Part shown: positions 32,495 through 43,513 of the stretch, piece after piece | How positions within the stretch are numbered: the first letter of the stretch is position 1 | Layout of the letters: each line of letters opens with the position of its first letter | Source of the DNA: Tubulanus polymorphus | Lineage: Eukaryota > Nemertea > Palaeonemertea > Tubulaniformes > Tubulanidae | Direction of reading: 5' to 3' | Length of the DNA stretch: 64,000 nt | Assembly (NCBI RefSeq): GCF_964204645.1 | Contig: NC_134028.1 | Coordinates: 19,504,153 to 19,568,152 of the forward strand | Translations under genes and position numbers: made by a program | Notes under the pieces: model-generated | Told to the model about the DNA's origin: nothing | Seen by the model: only the letters and a program-made list of their open reading frames with translations | Databases searched by the model: none

Positions 32495-34711
32495 TTGATT
32501 TGTAACATGATAATTATGCCCCCCCCTCCTAAGGGTCAGCATCGTGGCGGGGAGGGATGCGGGCATTTGTTTGGCGCCTGGGACAACCACGATTCATGTG
32601 CGTCGTGCAGGCGCAAATCCGGTCAAATATGTGCAAGGAGCAATCCTTGCAAGATTTGCGTCGTGTGGTCCGAGGACCTTTGGCTTCGGGCCGATAAGGC
32701 TCTTAAACTAAGAGATCGTCGTCGAGTTAGCAGGGATTCGTCGGTTTCGGCCGATGTGCCAACCGACGTTTCTAATCCTGTTTCTTATCGTAAAGCGGAG
32801 CGGTCGCCGGTCGTCCAGGTACGATCGGCTTCCCAACTCCGTTCACCGGGGAGGAACGCTGGTTCACCGGCACCGGTCTCCGGTCATTCACCGGTCTCTG
32901 GTCGTTCACCGGTTCGGCCGGTTCAGACAACATGTTCGGAACCGAGCGCGCGCCGCGGTAGTCGCGAACGGCCCGCACCGGTTCGGTCGGTACCGGTCCG
33001 GTCCGGGTCGGGCATCGGTCCGGTTCGGTCCGGTTCGGCCACCGGTCCGGTCCAGACGTCGTCCGGTTCAAAACATCCGGTACGTTCATCGTCTGATTCT
33101 GATCGTCGCTCCGGGGATAGAGCTCGCTCTCCCACTAGATTTAGACGCCGTGAGCGTAATAAACGAGCAAGATCTCCTCGCAGATCAAGGTTTGATCGCG
33201 AGAGGGACTACGATCGTTATTGTCGGAAGTTTCGCCGTCGGTCTTCTCATCGTTCGTCGACGTCGGTTAGCGATGAAAGCGATCCTTCTAGTAGGTCGCG
33301 ATCCCGTTCGAGGGACCGTCACCGAAGTCGGCATGATCGTCGGGATACTGGAAAATACCTGACTCAGAAGGATCTCCATGTATTTGAGGAGAAAATTTTA
33401 AACTTGTTATCTTCGTCGCAACAAGTCGCTGCAACTTCTACAACAGGTAAGCCTATTCCTGATTGTCCGGTTAGAAGTTCGCCAGCCCACTCAGTTTTTC
33501 GGAATTCTGACTCTGAATTCCTGGATCCGGTCCCAGAAGCGGCAATTGCTTCTGGGGTCGTTCCTGTCGCAAGCAATTGTGGGTTGCCCCAGACGATGGG
33601 GGCTTCCCTGGCTCGCAATGTATCTCCGTCCCGTTCAGTTTTATCCGAACCAGCGGGGGACATGCCATTTAGAGCAATGATAAGTGAGTTCTTTGTCAAG
33701 CACGGGGCAACTCGCGCTAAGCCCACAGCAGCTCCTCTGGTCGGTGAGTCAATGGAAGCTTATCGCCCTCTTAACGTTTTACGGGAATCGTCAGCGGTTT
33801 CGAGAGAATGGGCTCGATTGGATACGCAATTATGGGGTGAATGTCGGCCTGGAACATTTTCATTTCCCCCTCCAGAACGGGGTATGAAATCTGGGAAATG
33901 TTTTAGTTCAACCGATCCACCTATAGGCGCATTTCGCTCGGCGTATTACGCAACTCCAGGTGCTGTGGATCACAGTCATAACTGCCTGGATGCTGATTAT
34001 ACTTTGATCAGCCCGGATACTGTTACAGCACAGTCGGGTATTCGTTTGCCTAAGTCCTGTTTGGTGGCCATGACGTCAATCCTGGACAATCTTACCAGGG
34101 TTGGTTCGTTTCAAGATATGGCACTTAAGGTGTTGACGGGTGAGCTTCGCGAGACTCACGCCGCCGTTCATGCGGGCTCCGACCCAGAGTCAGTTGCCCT
34201 AAAACTGGAGGGAATGGACCGGATTATCCAATCTTTGGCTCGGTCTGTTTCGCATGTAATTCCGTTGTCGGTTCGGGGTCAGGCTAATCTGGTGTTAGCC
34301 TCCCGTCAGTCAGTGATGGACTCCAGTTCCAAAACTCGTCTACCGTATATGGTGTCCAATGCTTTGCTGAGAGCCCCATTGGGGACGTCTTCACGTCTCT
34401 TCTCCGGTTGGTGCGCTCCGGTTTCCGCAGAGCTGAGGAAGATTCGGGAGGTTCAGGCCAAGTCCAACCCCCGGACTCCGTGGAAAAAGCGTTCTGGTCC
34501 GACGCCGGCGGCGCAAGGTTCGGCACGGACGCAAATAGGACCATCTCAAACTTCAGCGCTTTCTCAGGCGGCTTCGGATGCCGGTTGGAGAACTAGCGCG
34601 CAACTTCAACAATCGTGTCAAGCCTCGTCCGGTCGTAACAGTTCCGGTTCGTATCGAGGCATGGGGAAGGCTCCAAAAAGGGGCTCTTCCTTTCGGAAAA
34701 ACTCGAAATGA
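32495..34711 (+). CDS. DIRS gag-like ORF1, 738 aa
   Basis: Starts MICNMIIMPPPPKGQHRG. Near the start a Cys/His cluster (CGHLFGAWDNHDSCASCRRK, then CKIC) may bind zinc. The middle is a long Ser/Arg/Pro/Val-rich low-complexity stretch with SR repeats. The C-terminal third is a folded region of the type next to the RT in DIRS elements. It presumably binds the RNA. It overlaps the RT frame by about 130 bp. Confidence 0.8.
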   Translation: MICNMIIMPPPPKGQHRGGEGCGHLFGAWDNHDSCASCRRKSGQICARSNPCKICVVWSEDLWLRADKALKLRDRRRVSRDSSVSADVPTDVSNPVSYRKAERSPVVQVRSASQLRSPGRNAGSPAPVSGHSPVSGRSPVRPVQTTCSEPSARRGSRERPAPVRSVPVRSGSGIGPVRSGSATGPVQTSSGSKHPVRSSSDSDRRSGDRARSPTRFRRRERNKRARSPRRSRFDRERDYDRYCRKFRRRSSHRSSTSVSDESDPSSRSRSRSRDRHRSRHDRRDTGKYLTQKDLHVFEEKILNLLSSSQQVAATSTTGKPIPDCPVRSSPAHSVFRNSDSEFLDPVPEAAIASGVVPVASNCGLPQTMGASLARNVSPSRSVLSEPAGDMPFRAMISEFFVKHGATRAKPTAAPLVGESMEAYRPLNVLRESSAVSREWARLDTQLWGECRPGTFSFPPPERGMKSGKCFSSTDPPIGAFRSAYYATPGAVDHSHNCLDADYTLISPDTVTAQSGIRLPKSCLVAMTSILDNLTRVGSFQDMALKVLTGELRETHAAVHAGSDPESVALKLEGMDRIIQSLARSVSHVIPLSVRGQANLVLASRQSVMDSSSKTRLPYMVSNALLRAPLGTSSRLFSGWCAPVSAELRKIREVQAKSNPRTPWKKRSGPTPAAQGSARTQIGPSQTSALSQAASDAGWRTSAQLQQSCQASSGRNSSGSYRGMGKAPKRGSSFRKNSK

Positions 34712-36401
34712 ATTCTTGGGACCAGTGGGAGGTTGTCTGCAGCAGGCAGCAACCCACTGGTCCGACCTCTTTGGAGACGGTTGGCCCTCCCGGGTCGTCT
34801 CTCGTGGCTACCGTCTCCGTTTCCTAAGGCGACCGCGCCTGATGAGGTCACCACCCGACATGCGGCCAAAACCAGGTCAGGAGCCCTTAATCTCTCCGGC
34901 TCTCAAGGAACTGGCAGAGAAGGGAGCGATAGAACCAGTTTGCAACGAAACTTCTCCCGGCTGGTTTTCTCGAATATTCATGGTACCAAAGGCCACAGGG
35001 GGTCAACGGACAGTAATAGATCTGTCATCCCTCAATCGGCACCTAGACATTCCAAGGTTCCGGATGACCAAGCCCAAGGACGTGATTCAAGGGCTCCGTC
35101 CGGGTCAATGGGCGGCTTCATTGGACCTGAAAGATGCTTACTTTCAGGTTCCAATTCACCCAAGATCTCGGCGATTTCTCAGGATAAAGTGGAAAGGCCG
35201 CCAGTTCCAATTCAGGTCTCTTCCATTTGGCCTCAGTACGGCCCCGTGGGTTTTCACCAAGTTGGTCAATTCAGTTCAGAAGGTACTTCAGTCAAGGGGT
35301 GTTCGACTGTTCGTTTACCTCGACGACTGGTTAATAGTCGCGAATTCGGCTCAGGAATGTCGGGAGGCAATGACCTCAGTCTTGGACTTAGTCCATCAGC
35401 TAGGGTTCCGCGTAAACAGGGAAAAATCTCAGTTGACGCCGGCCCAACAGTTCACTTATCTGGGCATGGACTTCGATCTCCGAATCGGCAAAGTCTTTCC
35501 GTCTATGGTTCGAGTAGCCAAACTTCAAGAAGCTGTAGCGGGAGTGTCCACAACCCCGAGAACAGCTCGTTACTGGTCACGGCTTCTAGGCTCCATCAGC
35601 TCCATGGGTCTGGTGGTGCCCTTAGGCCGCCTCAGAAGCAGGCGCTTGCAACAATATTGGAAGGGCTTCTGGTCTCAGTCGAAGGGCAACTGGGGGGCCT
35701 TGATTCCCGTACCTCCAACCGATCTAAGTCCGGATCTTCAGTGGTGGGCGGCAACTACGAATCTTCGGCTCGGGGTGTCACTAGCCCTGTTAGAGGCTCC
35801 AGTTCGTGTATTCACGGATGCCAGTCACCAAGGATGGAGGGCACATCTGGAGAACCGAGTCAAAGCCGGGAGATGGTCTCGCTACGAGGCCGCCAACCAC
35901 ATAAATTTCCTAGAAATGCTGGCCGTGTGGAAGGCCCTGAAGTTCTTTCACAGGAGAGTGGAGGGCCACCACGTTTGGTTAGCCACAGACAATTCAACAG
36001 TGAGGGCTTACCTTCAGAACCAAGGGGGCACTCACTCAGAAACCCACACAGGTATGTCGGCCAAAATTCTTCTTTGGTGCCAGACAAAGGGCGTGTCCCT
36101 GACTGTGGCACATTTAGCAGGGAAAAGGAACGTGATGGCCGATGCTCTGTCTCGTCGAGGTCAGGCTATTGCGACAGAATGGGTTCTCCACCAAGAAGTA
36201 GCCGATCGGGTTCGGGGCATTTTTGGCAATCCGCTGCTGGATCTGTTTGCCACCCGGTTCAATCGGAGGTGTCCTCTGTTTGTGTCCCCGTTTCCAGATC
36301 CGGAAGCGTGGGGGTCGATGCCTTCTCTCTGGACTGGTCGGGGATGCATGCGTATGCGTTCCCGCCCACACCAGTCCTGCCGCGCTTACTTGATCAAATA
36401 G
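34578..36401 (+). CDS. DIRS reverse transcriptase - RNase H (with methyltransferase-like tail)
   Basis: RT motifs in order: PKATGGQRTVIDLSSLNRHL, SLDLKDAYFQVPI, the LPFGLSTAPWVF stretch and the catalytic VYLDDWLI. RNase H follows: FTDASHQGW, INFLEMLAVWKAL, LATDNSTVRAYL and LAGKRNVMADALSR. After that DLFATRFNRR begins the region related to the DIRS methyltransferase-like domain. Its continuation (YAFPPTPVLPRLL, LVAPCWPAQKWF, 36344-36480) is in another frame, so a frameshift lies near 36310. The first methionine is uncertain. Confidence 0.88.
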   Translation: MPVGELARNFNNRVKPRPVVTVPVRIEAWGRLQKGALPFGKTRNEFLGPVGGCLQQAATHWSDLFGDGWPSRVVSRGYRLRFLRRPRLMRSPPDMRPKPGQEPLISPALKELAEKGAIEPVCNETSPGWFSRIFMVPKATGGQRTVIDLSSLNRHLDIPRFRMTKPKDVIQGLRPGQWAASLDLKDAYFQVPIHPRSRRFLRIKWKGRQFQFRSLPFGLSTAPWVFTKLVNSVQKVLQSRGVRLFVYLDDWLIVANSAQECREAMTSVLDLVHQLGFRVNREKSQLTPAQQFTYLGMDFDLRIGKVFPSMVRVAKLQEAVAGVSTTPRTARYWSRLLGSISSMGLVVPLGRLRSRRLQQYWKGFWSQSKGNWGALIPVPPTDLSPDLQWWAATTNLRLGVSLALLEAPVRVFTDASHQGWRAHLENRVKAGRWSRYEAANHINFLEMLAVWKALKFFHRRVEGHHVWLATDNSTVRAYLQNQGGTHSETHTGMSAKILLWCQTKGVSLTVAHLAGKRNVMADALSRRGQAIATEWVLHQEVADRVRGIFGNPLLDLFATRFNRRCPLFVSPFPDPEAWGSMPSLWTGRGCMRMRSRPHQSCRAYLIK

Positions 36402-36414
36402 AGAGATCAGTCAA

Positions 36415-37660
36415 ATGCAACATAGTTCTGGTAGCACCATGTTGGCCGGCTCAGAAATGGTTCCTACCACTTCTCAGCCTACTGTGCGACAACCCCAGGA
36501 TTCTTCCGAATTTCCCATCGCTTCTGTCTCAGGGGAACTTTCGGCATCATCCAAACAGCCAGTGGTTAAATCTGCTCGCCTGGCCATTGTCCAGCGATCC
36601 TTGTCAGCTTCAGGCTTTTCAGAACAGGCTGCCTCCTTTATCGCAGGATCTAAGCGGCCATCAACAAGTACCATTTACGATGCCAAATGGAGTCATTTTG
36701 CGGATTGGTGTGCTGCAGGGGAAATTGATCCATGCTCACCCTCTGTAGCTCAATTGGCAGATTTTTTACTGCACCTATTTGTAGTAAAAGGTTTGCAGGT
36801 CATAACTATTAAAGGTTACCGCTCCGCGATTTCTCATACATTGCGTGCGTCTGGATGGCCAAATGTAGCAGGGGATCATTGGATATCCCAGCTGGTTGCA
36901 GGGTTTTCTATTTCCCGGCCTCGGGTAACAAGGACAGTTCCACCGTTGGATCTGTCTGTAATTTTGAAGAAGTTAATGGAGGCTCCATTTGAACCTCTTT
37001 CGGCAGCGTCATTTGCAAATTTGTCAAAAAAGACTGTATTTTTGCTGTTCTTGGCTTGCTCGGCCCGTCGCTCTGAGATTCATACGCTTTCAGTCCGACA
37101 AGGTCATATTGTCTTTGGGCCAGGGAATGAATTTGTTTTCCCTGCGGCCTGCTTTGGAATTTTTGGCAAAGAACCAACGACCAGGCTCGGTTGGGCGTCA
37201 ATGGCGAATTGAAGGCCTAAAACATCGAGTGGAACCGGGCATCCCGGACAGGACTTTATGTCCTGTGCGGGCGTTGTGTTTCTATTTAGATCGCTCTGCT
37301 TCACGGAGGGGTTCACGGGAGCGGTTATTTATTCCGCTGCTGGATCACCTAAAGGGGGATATTTCGCGGGACACAGTGGCCCGATGGGTCTCTTCACTGA
37401 TCAAGGACATTTTATTGAAGGAGAACCTTTCCTCGGAGGGAGTGGTTTCTCATCAAGTGAGGTCTATAGCTACTTCCTGCACAGCCTTTTCGGGTGCTCC
37501 GTTGGAGGAAGTCTGTCGGGCCGCCTTTTGGAATTCACCGTCGACATTCACGTCATTTTATTTACGGGATGTTTCAGGCCAGTTAGGCTCATTAGCTTCA
37601 CTTGGTCCTGTTGTCATGGCTCAAGGTGTCCGTTCTTTCCGATCGGACCCTTTAGTGTAG
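36415..37660 (+). pseudogene. DIRS tyrosine recombinase, one frameshift
   Basis: The first frame (36415-37212) has the SAM-like core-binding region (STSTIYDAKWSHFADWC) and the first catalytic Arg in CSARRSEIHTLS. The second (to 37660) carries the remaining catalytic set, SHQVRSIATS (His-x-x-Arg) and FTSFYLRDV (Tyr). A frameshift at about 37140-37180 separates them. The enzyme would insert circular cDNA without a target duplication. Confidence 0.85.
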
Positions 37661-37915
37661 AATATTTATGTTGCATTATCAGGATCACAGGAGGTATATC
37701 CTTGTACATAGTTTGGGCTCATATCTGCAAGTATTAATTTCGCAAAATTCTGGGGGGCCCCTGAGCTGGACGGACTCACTGTGGCCAACCGGTCTTCCCT
37801 GTGCTACAGTGCTCCATTCCGTGCTTGGGTAAGTGCTCTCTTTTTCCCTCTTACCTTGCGTTTGAGCGGTGGTTTTTCTATCTACCTTTCCCACCATCCT
37901 TGTGCTAGGCTAGTC

Positions 37916-38030
37916 TAGCAAAAACCATAGGAAAGGGTACAGTACTCGTCGGAAATATTACAATTTTTGGAACTAAAATTTGTACTTCCGAGTAGTACTT
38001 ACCCTTTCCTATGGTGGGAATCCCGCCCAC
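37916..38030. repeat. DIRS internal complementary region
   Basis: Holds the inverse of the left edge (AGGGTACAGTACTCGTCGGAAAT) split from the inverse of the right edge (the TTCCGAGTAGTACTTACCC side) by about 30 bp. The same 30 bp occur inverted in the right outer end (to about 38232), which fixes the element's right border. Confidence 0.85.
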
Positions 38031-38069
38031 CTGCCCCGCATAGCTGTTTTTTTGGTCTGCTATGACGTA

Positions 38070-38232
38070 AAAAGATGGCGGATTTCGCCGGTGGCTAAAT
38101 GCAATACCGCAGGGCCGGGTCGTATAGAAAAACCATTGGCGATAAATCCAAATTTAGAAAATATTGGCAAAAACCATAGGAAAGGGTAAGTACTACTCGG
38201 AAATACAAATTTTAGTTCCAAAAATTGTAATT
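38070..38232. repeat. DIRS right inverted terminal repeat
   Basis: Inverse of the left repeat over about 140 bp. It then runs through the TACTACTCGG edge to the ATPase junction. Confidence 0.85.
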
Positions 38233-38300
38233 TTTCCACAATTTGTTACACCAGAAATTAACATATTATGAGGCTCAAATATAAATAATTCCTTATTCAT
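38233..38300 (-). pseudogene. Packaging ATPase, N-terminal part
   Basis: The ATG at 38300, in a TATAAATG motif, opens MNKELFIFEPHNMLISG and reaches the Walker A loop (GVTNCGK). The frame then enters DIRS sequence. The rest of the gene is at 31639-32180. The stop of the integrase gene (38301-38303) abuts this start. Confidence 0.85.
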
Positions 38301-39438
38301 TTATATATTTTTAATTTTACTTGATAATATCCATTCATTGAATTTATCTGGCCATCCAACCCATTTTACTAAAGAATATTTTTTTTCTTTTAACAGTTTT
38401 TGTTTTTAATACTCTTTCAATTTTATATTCTTGTCCTAGATTTTCAGTAGTTAAACTCAATTCTTCTTCATAAAAATACCCATCAACTTCTTCACCATTT
38501 AAATCTTCTAATTTATAGACATATGGTTTATTAACCATAAATGTTATAACCTTTTTTATTTTATATATTTCCCTAGTAAAATTTCGATCGTATCCCTTGT
38601 CAAATATCTTTTTATATTTAGAAATTCTAACATTTTGACCAACTTTAAATTTAGGTTCACCAAAATCATCTACAAGAAATGCTCCATATAAATTATTCCA
38701 AACAATTTCAGCATTTTCAGGTTTTCTAGCATCAATAGGTTTCATTCCAATAGAAGAATGATAAGAATTATTATATCCTTCTATCAATTTTGGTAAAACA
38801 TCAATCCATTTAAAAGTATTATTTGCTGTAAAATATTTCTACATTCTTGTTCTCAATGTTCTATTAAATCGTTCAACAACTGCTGCTTTTTTATCCGATT
38901 TTGTTGAAAAATATTTAATATTATGAAAACCTAAGAGTCCATGAACCAATGAATTATCAAATTCTTTTCCATCATCAAATTGTATTTTTTCTGGTTTTAG
39001 TTTATCATCTGAAAGAAATTTTCTTAAAACATTTGATGTTTGTACAGCATCTTTTCTATAAAGTGGGAAGCTCCATACATAACGACTAAAAATATCAATT
39101 ATATTCAATATCCACCAATAATCATCATTATCTTTCTTAACATTTTTCATTTCAATTAAATCTCCTTGCCACTGTTGATCTACATAACTTACCATAGTTT
39201 TACGAGTCTTATATTTTCTAACAATTTTTTTATGTGTTGTATATGTTGGTTCTTCTAACATAAATTCATTTATATCTTTATATTTAACTAAATTTTGTGG
39301 GATTATCTTATCTAATTTATCTTGTTTTACTTGACGCCATATTTTTTTGGTAGAAGAATAAGCAACCGAACTCTCAGGGTTGTAATATAAATTTCTTAAA
39401 TATTGTTCTTTAGTATTAGGAGTTTTTTTACCACCCAT
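38301..39438 (-). pseudogene. Polinton rve integrase with chromodomain tail, one stop and one frameshift
   Basis: Starts at a TATAAATG motif. Core: WQGDLIEM (Asp), KIQFDDGKEFDN (Asp) and AAVVERFNRTLRTRM (Glu), the D,D-35-E layout of retroviral-type integrases. An in-frame TAG at 38839-38841 follows the core. The frame then continues (YNNSYHSSIGMKPIDA) into an SH3-like region (FKVGQNVRISKYKKIFDKG). A frameshift in an A-run near 38388 puts the C-terminal chromodomain-like KWVGWP motif out of frame. It inserts the Polinton and makes the 6-bp duplication. Confidence 0.9.
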
Positions 39439-39468
39439 TTATATATCGTTAATTTAAACTTTACATTT

Positions 39469-40719
39469 CTAATATTGAATACTATCTAATTTTGAATTTA
39501 CAATATTTAATTGTGCGTCAGATATAATATGAATATGCATTTTGAAATTTAAGCTTCCTTTTTTCTTTTTCATGAATAATTGTATTCCATCTTTAGTGTT
39601 CTGTAGTTTTTTCCCAGAACCATGTAGTGAATTATCCTCTGTTGTTCTAAAATCTAACCATAATGCATATTTATTGCCGGTATAATAATCAATTTGATTA
39701 ATATTACAATTTTCAAATGATTTTACTTTTTCATTCATAAAATGTTTTCTAATTTCTGGCCATTGATCTATCATTCTCATTCCTTGACAAAATATTTTAT
39801 TTGCTATTCCTTCGATAGTTATTTCTACTTTTGTTATTTCAGGATTATAATAATTATCTACCTTTATTGCGCCATTAGTATATGTTGCAATGGTAAAAAA
39901 TATTAATATACCTTTAATAGATCTTCGTGGGAAGTTAATATTCTCATTAATTATTTCATCATTTGCATTAATAGTTACAGTTTTAAATTTATCAATATAA
40001 TCATATAGTAATGAAAATCCATGATTGTATTGAGTTTGAATTGTATTAGCAACATTTTCATTAGTTACTGTATTATATTCTAAACATATATTCGATAATT
40101 TATAACCCATATCTTTAACAACGTTAGATAATACAATTTCATTTACAGGAGCAAGTGTTATCTCAAATATGATATCTTCTTGAATTGCATATTTATATAA
40201 AGGTGCATTATTATTTATCAATTCAAAGTCTAATGGAATTTTATATTTGCTTCCATAAATCTTTTTAATCAAATTATCTACCTCATCAGCTACTACTGCA
40301 TTATTGGCTTCAGATCTTAATTTATTTTGGTTTTCCGATTGAATGCCTTGAAATACCATATTATTTCTATTTTATTTAGTTAACCATAAATCTTTATAAT
40401 GCGTAAATAAATTATAATCATCTAATGAGAAAACTGTTTCTGGTCCAATCTTTATAGTTAATTTTTTAATCAAATATCACCCAACATTAACAACAACATA
40501 ATTATTATTATTATTGCCGGTTACTTTTATATCGGCTGATAAATAAATACTATTTGGAACATAAAAAGTATTTTGTGTTAATCGAGGAATTCTAACATAT
40601 AAAGTTTCATCAGGATTAATATTAGAAGGGTTATGAGTAATTATATGATGTGATCTTTCTGCTTTAATAGCATTAGATATTCTAGAATTCTTAGAAGGAT
40701 TTATATAACTCCCACTCAT
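39469..40719 (-). pseudogene. Polinton major capsid protein (double jelly roll), two in-frame stops
   Basis: Starts at AATAAATG with MSGSYINPSKNSRISNAIK and is one frame of about 417 codons, broken only by TGA at 40477-40479 and TAA at 40372-40374. Late in the protein ALWLDFRTTEDNSLHGSGKK and the end SDAQLNIVNSKLDSIQY match the C-terminal jelly roll of Polinton major capsid proteins as I know them. It would form the hexons of an icosahedral virion. Confidence 0.85.
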
Positions 40720-40759
40720 TTATTTAACAAAAAAATTAATTATTTATTTTTTATTATGT

Positions 40760-42194
40760 TTACTTGATATCTTTTGATATCATATTCACTAACCCAAAAA
40801 TAATAGCACTTACAACTGTAATTAAAATAAAATAATATGTTCAGCAGCAAAGTTAAGAATATTCCTAGCAGATTTCAATATAAAACCAACAATTGATGCA
40901 ATAACTCCGGGTAATGCTGCAGCAGATTTTTTAGATAGTTCCCATAAATATTTTGCTAATTTCTTTAAACCACCCTTAACTTTATCTTTTATAGAATTAT
41001 TATCATTCGGGGGTTTATCCGGTTTATTGGGAGTAGGAGTAGATTTCAGTGAATTTGATATAGCTAAACCAATTGTTGTGAATACCATAGTTACAGATGT
41101 TATAATTGAAAGAATTGTTATACCTTCTAACTTAAATAATAATCTTATTCTATCTTTTAATTATATTTCAGAATTTGGTTTTATTAGATATCTTTTAAAA
41201 ACATCTTTTAACCTTTTAAAATTATTACCATATTCTTTTAATAATTTATCTCTTTCTTTTTCCTGTAATTCTTTGTTATATTTTAAATCATCTATTTCTT
41301 TTTCTAAACGTAATTCCTTTTGCCTATATTCTATTTCATCATTTACATGATGATCAAGATCAGACTTTAATTGTTCTGATTCTTTTCTTGATTTAAATAA
41401 ATCATCTTCTAAAGTTCCAATTTTTAAATCTCTTATACTTTTATCATGCGCAATTTTATCAGATGCAAGTCTTATACCAATAATTTCTCTAATTGCTTCA
41501 TCAGAAAATATATTTAAATCTGCTAATTCTTGATTTCTTGCATCAAGTAATCCATTTGGTAAAAGTTTTTCAATTGGTGCTTTATTTGATATAAGTTTAC
41601 CAGAAGTTGTTTCTGTTTCTAAATTATCATTGATTGTATCAAATAATTCATTAATTCTTTGTTTAAATACTTTTTTATAGGGTTTTATTTCTTCTTGTGT
41701 TACATTTTCTATTTCATTATTAATACTAATTTTTCAATTCTATCTGGTTCTAATTTTTCCAAGGTTGATTCTGTTAATATTTTGTTTTGATTTTTATAAG
41801 AGATATCAATATAATAATCTTTTTCCAAACGATAATAATAATCACCATCTAAATATTGTAATTCTTGTACTAAAAGTCTAGCGCCTCTATCATTTATATT
41901 ATATCCAGATTTTTTAAATATAGGTTTGAATTTATACATTTGGTCTATATAATCTAAATCTTGTCTTACTAAATATGGATCTTCATTTTCAGGATTTATT
42001 CTCGATTTAGTTCTTCTATCAAATTCACCTGTTGATATGGTTTTAGAACTACTATCTGTTAAATTAGAATTATATGCTGATTCATCATCATTATCAATAT
42101 TAGTTTCTGCATCATTATAATCATCATCAATATATCCTTCATTATTATTTCCCATTTCTCCCATTTCATAATCTTCTACACCTTCTACATCCAT
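40760..42194 (-). pseudogene. Conserved Polinton virion-type protein, coiled coil plus hydrophobic C-terminus
   Basis: Starts at TGTAAATG with an acidic N-terminus (MDVEGVEDYEMGEMGNNNEG). A frameshift near 41735 leads to a long coiled coil. A stop near 41168 and another frameshift near 40830 follow. The C-terminal part has two hydrophobic blocks. The second contains KKSAAALPGVIASIVGFILK, which recurs in Polinton/adintovirus proteins and looks membrane-active. It would be about 470 residues. A minor virion role is an inference. Confidence 0.6.
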
Positions 42195-42312
42195 TTACAT
42201 AATAAAAAAATTAAAATTTGAAATATAATATTCCTCCTATAACAATTCCTATACAAGTTAAAGCTAATTTAGCATTTTCATGGGATTTATTATCATCATT
42301 TAGTTTAATTAT

Positions 42313-43282
42313 TTAATGTTGAATATCATCAGTTTTAATATTTTCTGTAGTATTGTAATCTTTTATTTTGGAATCATTATCCAATTTAATATTTTTAGTT
42401 TTCGTTTCTGTTGATTGAATATGTTTTTTATTTTTTTCACCTTCCATTAATTTTGGAGCAGTAATTATCTTTTTATTTATATCATTTAATCCAAATAAAT
42501 TATTTATTGTTGCAGTTTTAATTAGATTATTATAACCAATTATATTTCCCATCTCTAATACTAAATCATTAGAAATAATTAATAGATTAGGGCCTATACA
42601 ATAATTTAATCTAATATGTGATTTATCTAAATAATTTTGATATCTTACAAGGTTTTCTGGAATCGATCTATTTTTATCATTATGACTAGAATCTTCAAAT
42701 AATACTTTGAATTGTTTCTGCGCATCAAATGAAGTACTATCATTTCCAACTATTGGTGATCTTGTTTCAACTTGTGCACCTAAAATACAAATTAAATAAG
42801 TTCTAATTGATTGATTTATTCTTTGTATACCAGGTTTTGTAAAACCTTCACCATTATCTATAATAAAACTATTCCAACCATCATCATTATCGATTTTATA
42901 ATTATGATAAGCTGAAATTCTATGCATATAATCAATTCTTTTTATTTCATACTCTTCACCAATACCTTGCAATTTACCATGCGCTCTAAAATCGGAATTA
43001 ATATTTATATTAAATTCATTATATATTTTATAAAACTTAGATAGATTAATATTATTATCCAATTCTTTAAAATATTTCGATCCAGGTAAAGGACATTCTA
43101 ATTCATTTAATATAATTCTAATTTGAAAGTATGCATGAAATCTAAATATTGTATGAATGAATTTTTAATCTGAATAAGACAAATTTTTTATATAAATTAT
43201 TCAAGTGATCATTCCAACTTATACCACACCCTGTTGTTGCACAATAAACAGCAAAATTTAATTGATTCTGCCAATATTTCAT
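42313..43282 (-). pseudogene. Conserved Polinton protein (NFAVYCATTGCGIS family), broken start
   Basis: The first residues MKYWQNQLNFAVYCATTGCG are followed by frameshifts and stops at 43060-43170. Then 249 codons are open (42313-43062) with SIRTYLICILGAQVETRS and FDAQKQFKVLFEDS. I know this pattern from Polinton genes of several invertebrates, but its function is not established. A structural role is possible. It lacks a TAAATG start. Confidence 0.6.
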
Positions 43283-43294
43283 ATTAGATTTTAT

Positions 43295-43513
43295 TTAATA
43301 TATATTATATTCATCTCGAGTAAAAGTAACTTCATATGTATTAAATATGTTTTCCATTCTAGAAATGAAAAACTTTGTTTCAGTAACATAAATTTCTAAA
43401 TTAATTAATGAAGGTAAAACTACATTTTTATATGTTATAATACCATTAAAATCTATAGGTGGAATTAAATATCTATATGATTTATTATATTGGAAAGCTT
43501 TTGGAAACCCCAT
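43295..43513 (-). CDS. Polinton small hypothetical protein, 72 aa
   Basis: Intact ORF (MGFPKAFQYNKSYRYLIPP...) at a TATATAAATG motif preceded by an A/T tract. No TM segment. It may be only the N-terminal part of the gene at 42313-43282, which directly follows. Confidence 0.5.
   Translation of the reverse strand: MGFPKAFQYNKSYRYLIPPIDFNGIITYKNVVLPSLINLEIYVTETKFFISRMENIFNTYEVTFTRDEYNIY

Larger units (their letters stand above)
32180..38232 (+). mobile_element. DIRS-type tyrosine-recombinase retroelement, inserted in the Polinton ATPase
   Basis: Inverted terminal repeats of about 150 bp lie at about 32180-32330 and 38070-38232 (both hold GGCCGGGTCGTATAGAAAAA or its inverse). An internal complementary region at about 37916-38030 contains inverse copies of both outer edges joined together. 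Genes in between: a Ser/Arg-rich gag-like ORF, RT-RNase H, and a tyrosine recombinase. There is no target duplication, as expected for this class. Its G+C-rich coding sequence contrasts sharply with the AT-rich Polinton around it. Confidence 0.93.

Noticed and set aside
32772-33362. Arg/Pro-rich ORFs on both strands in the DIRS gag region
   Set aside because: Frame shadows of the G+C-rich SR repeats of ORF1.
34733-36748. 671-codon ORF overlapping the DIRS RT
   Set aside because: Most of it is the RT region read in another frame. Only its last part (after about 36310) carries the methyltransferase-like continuation.
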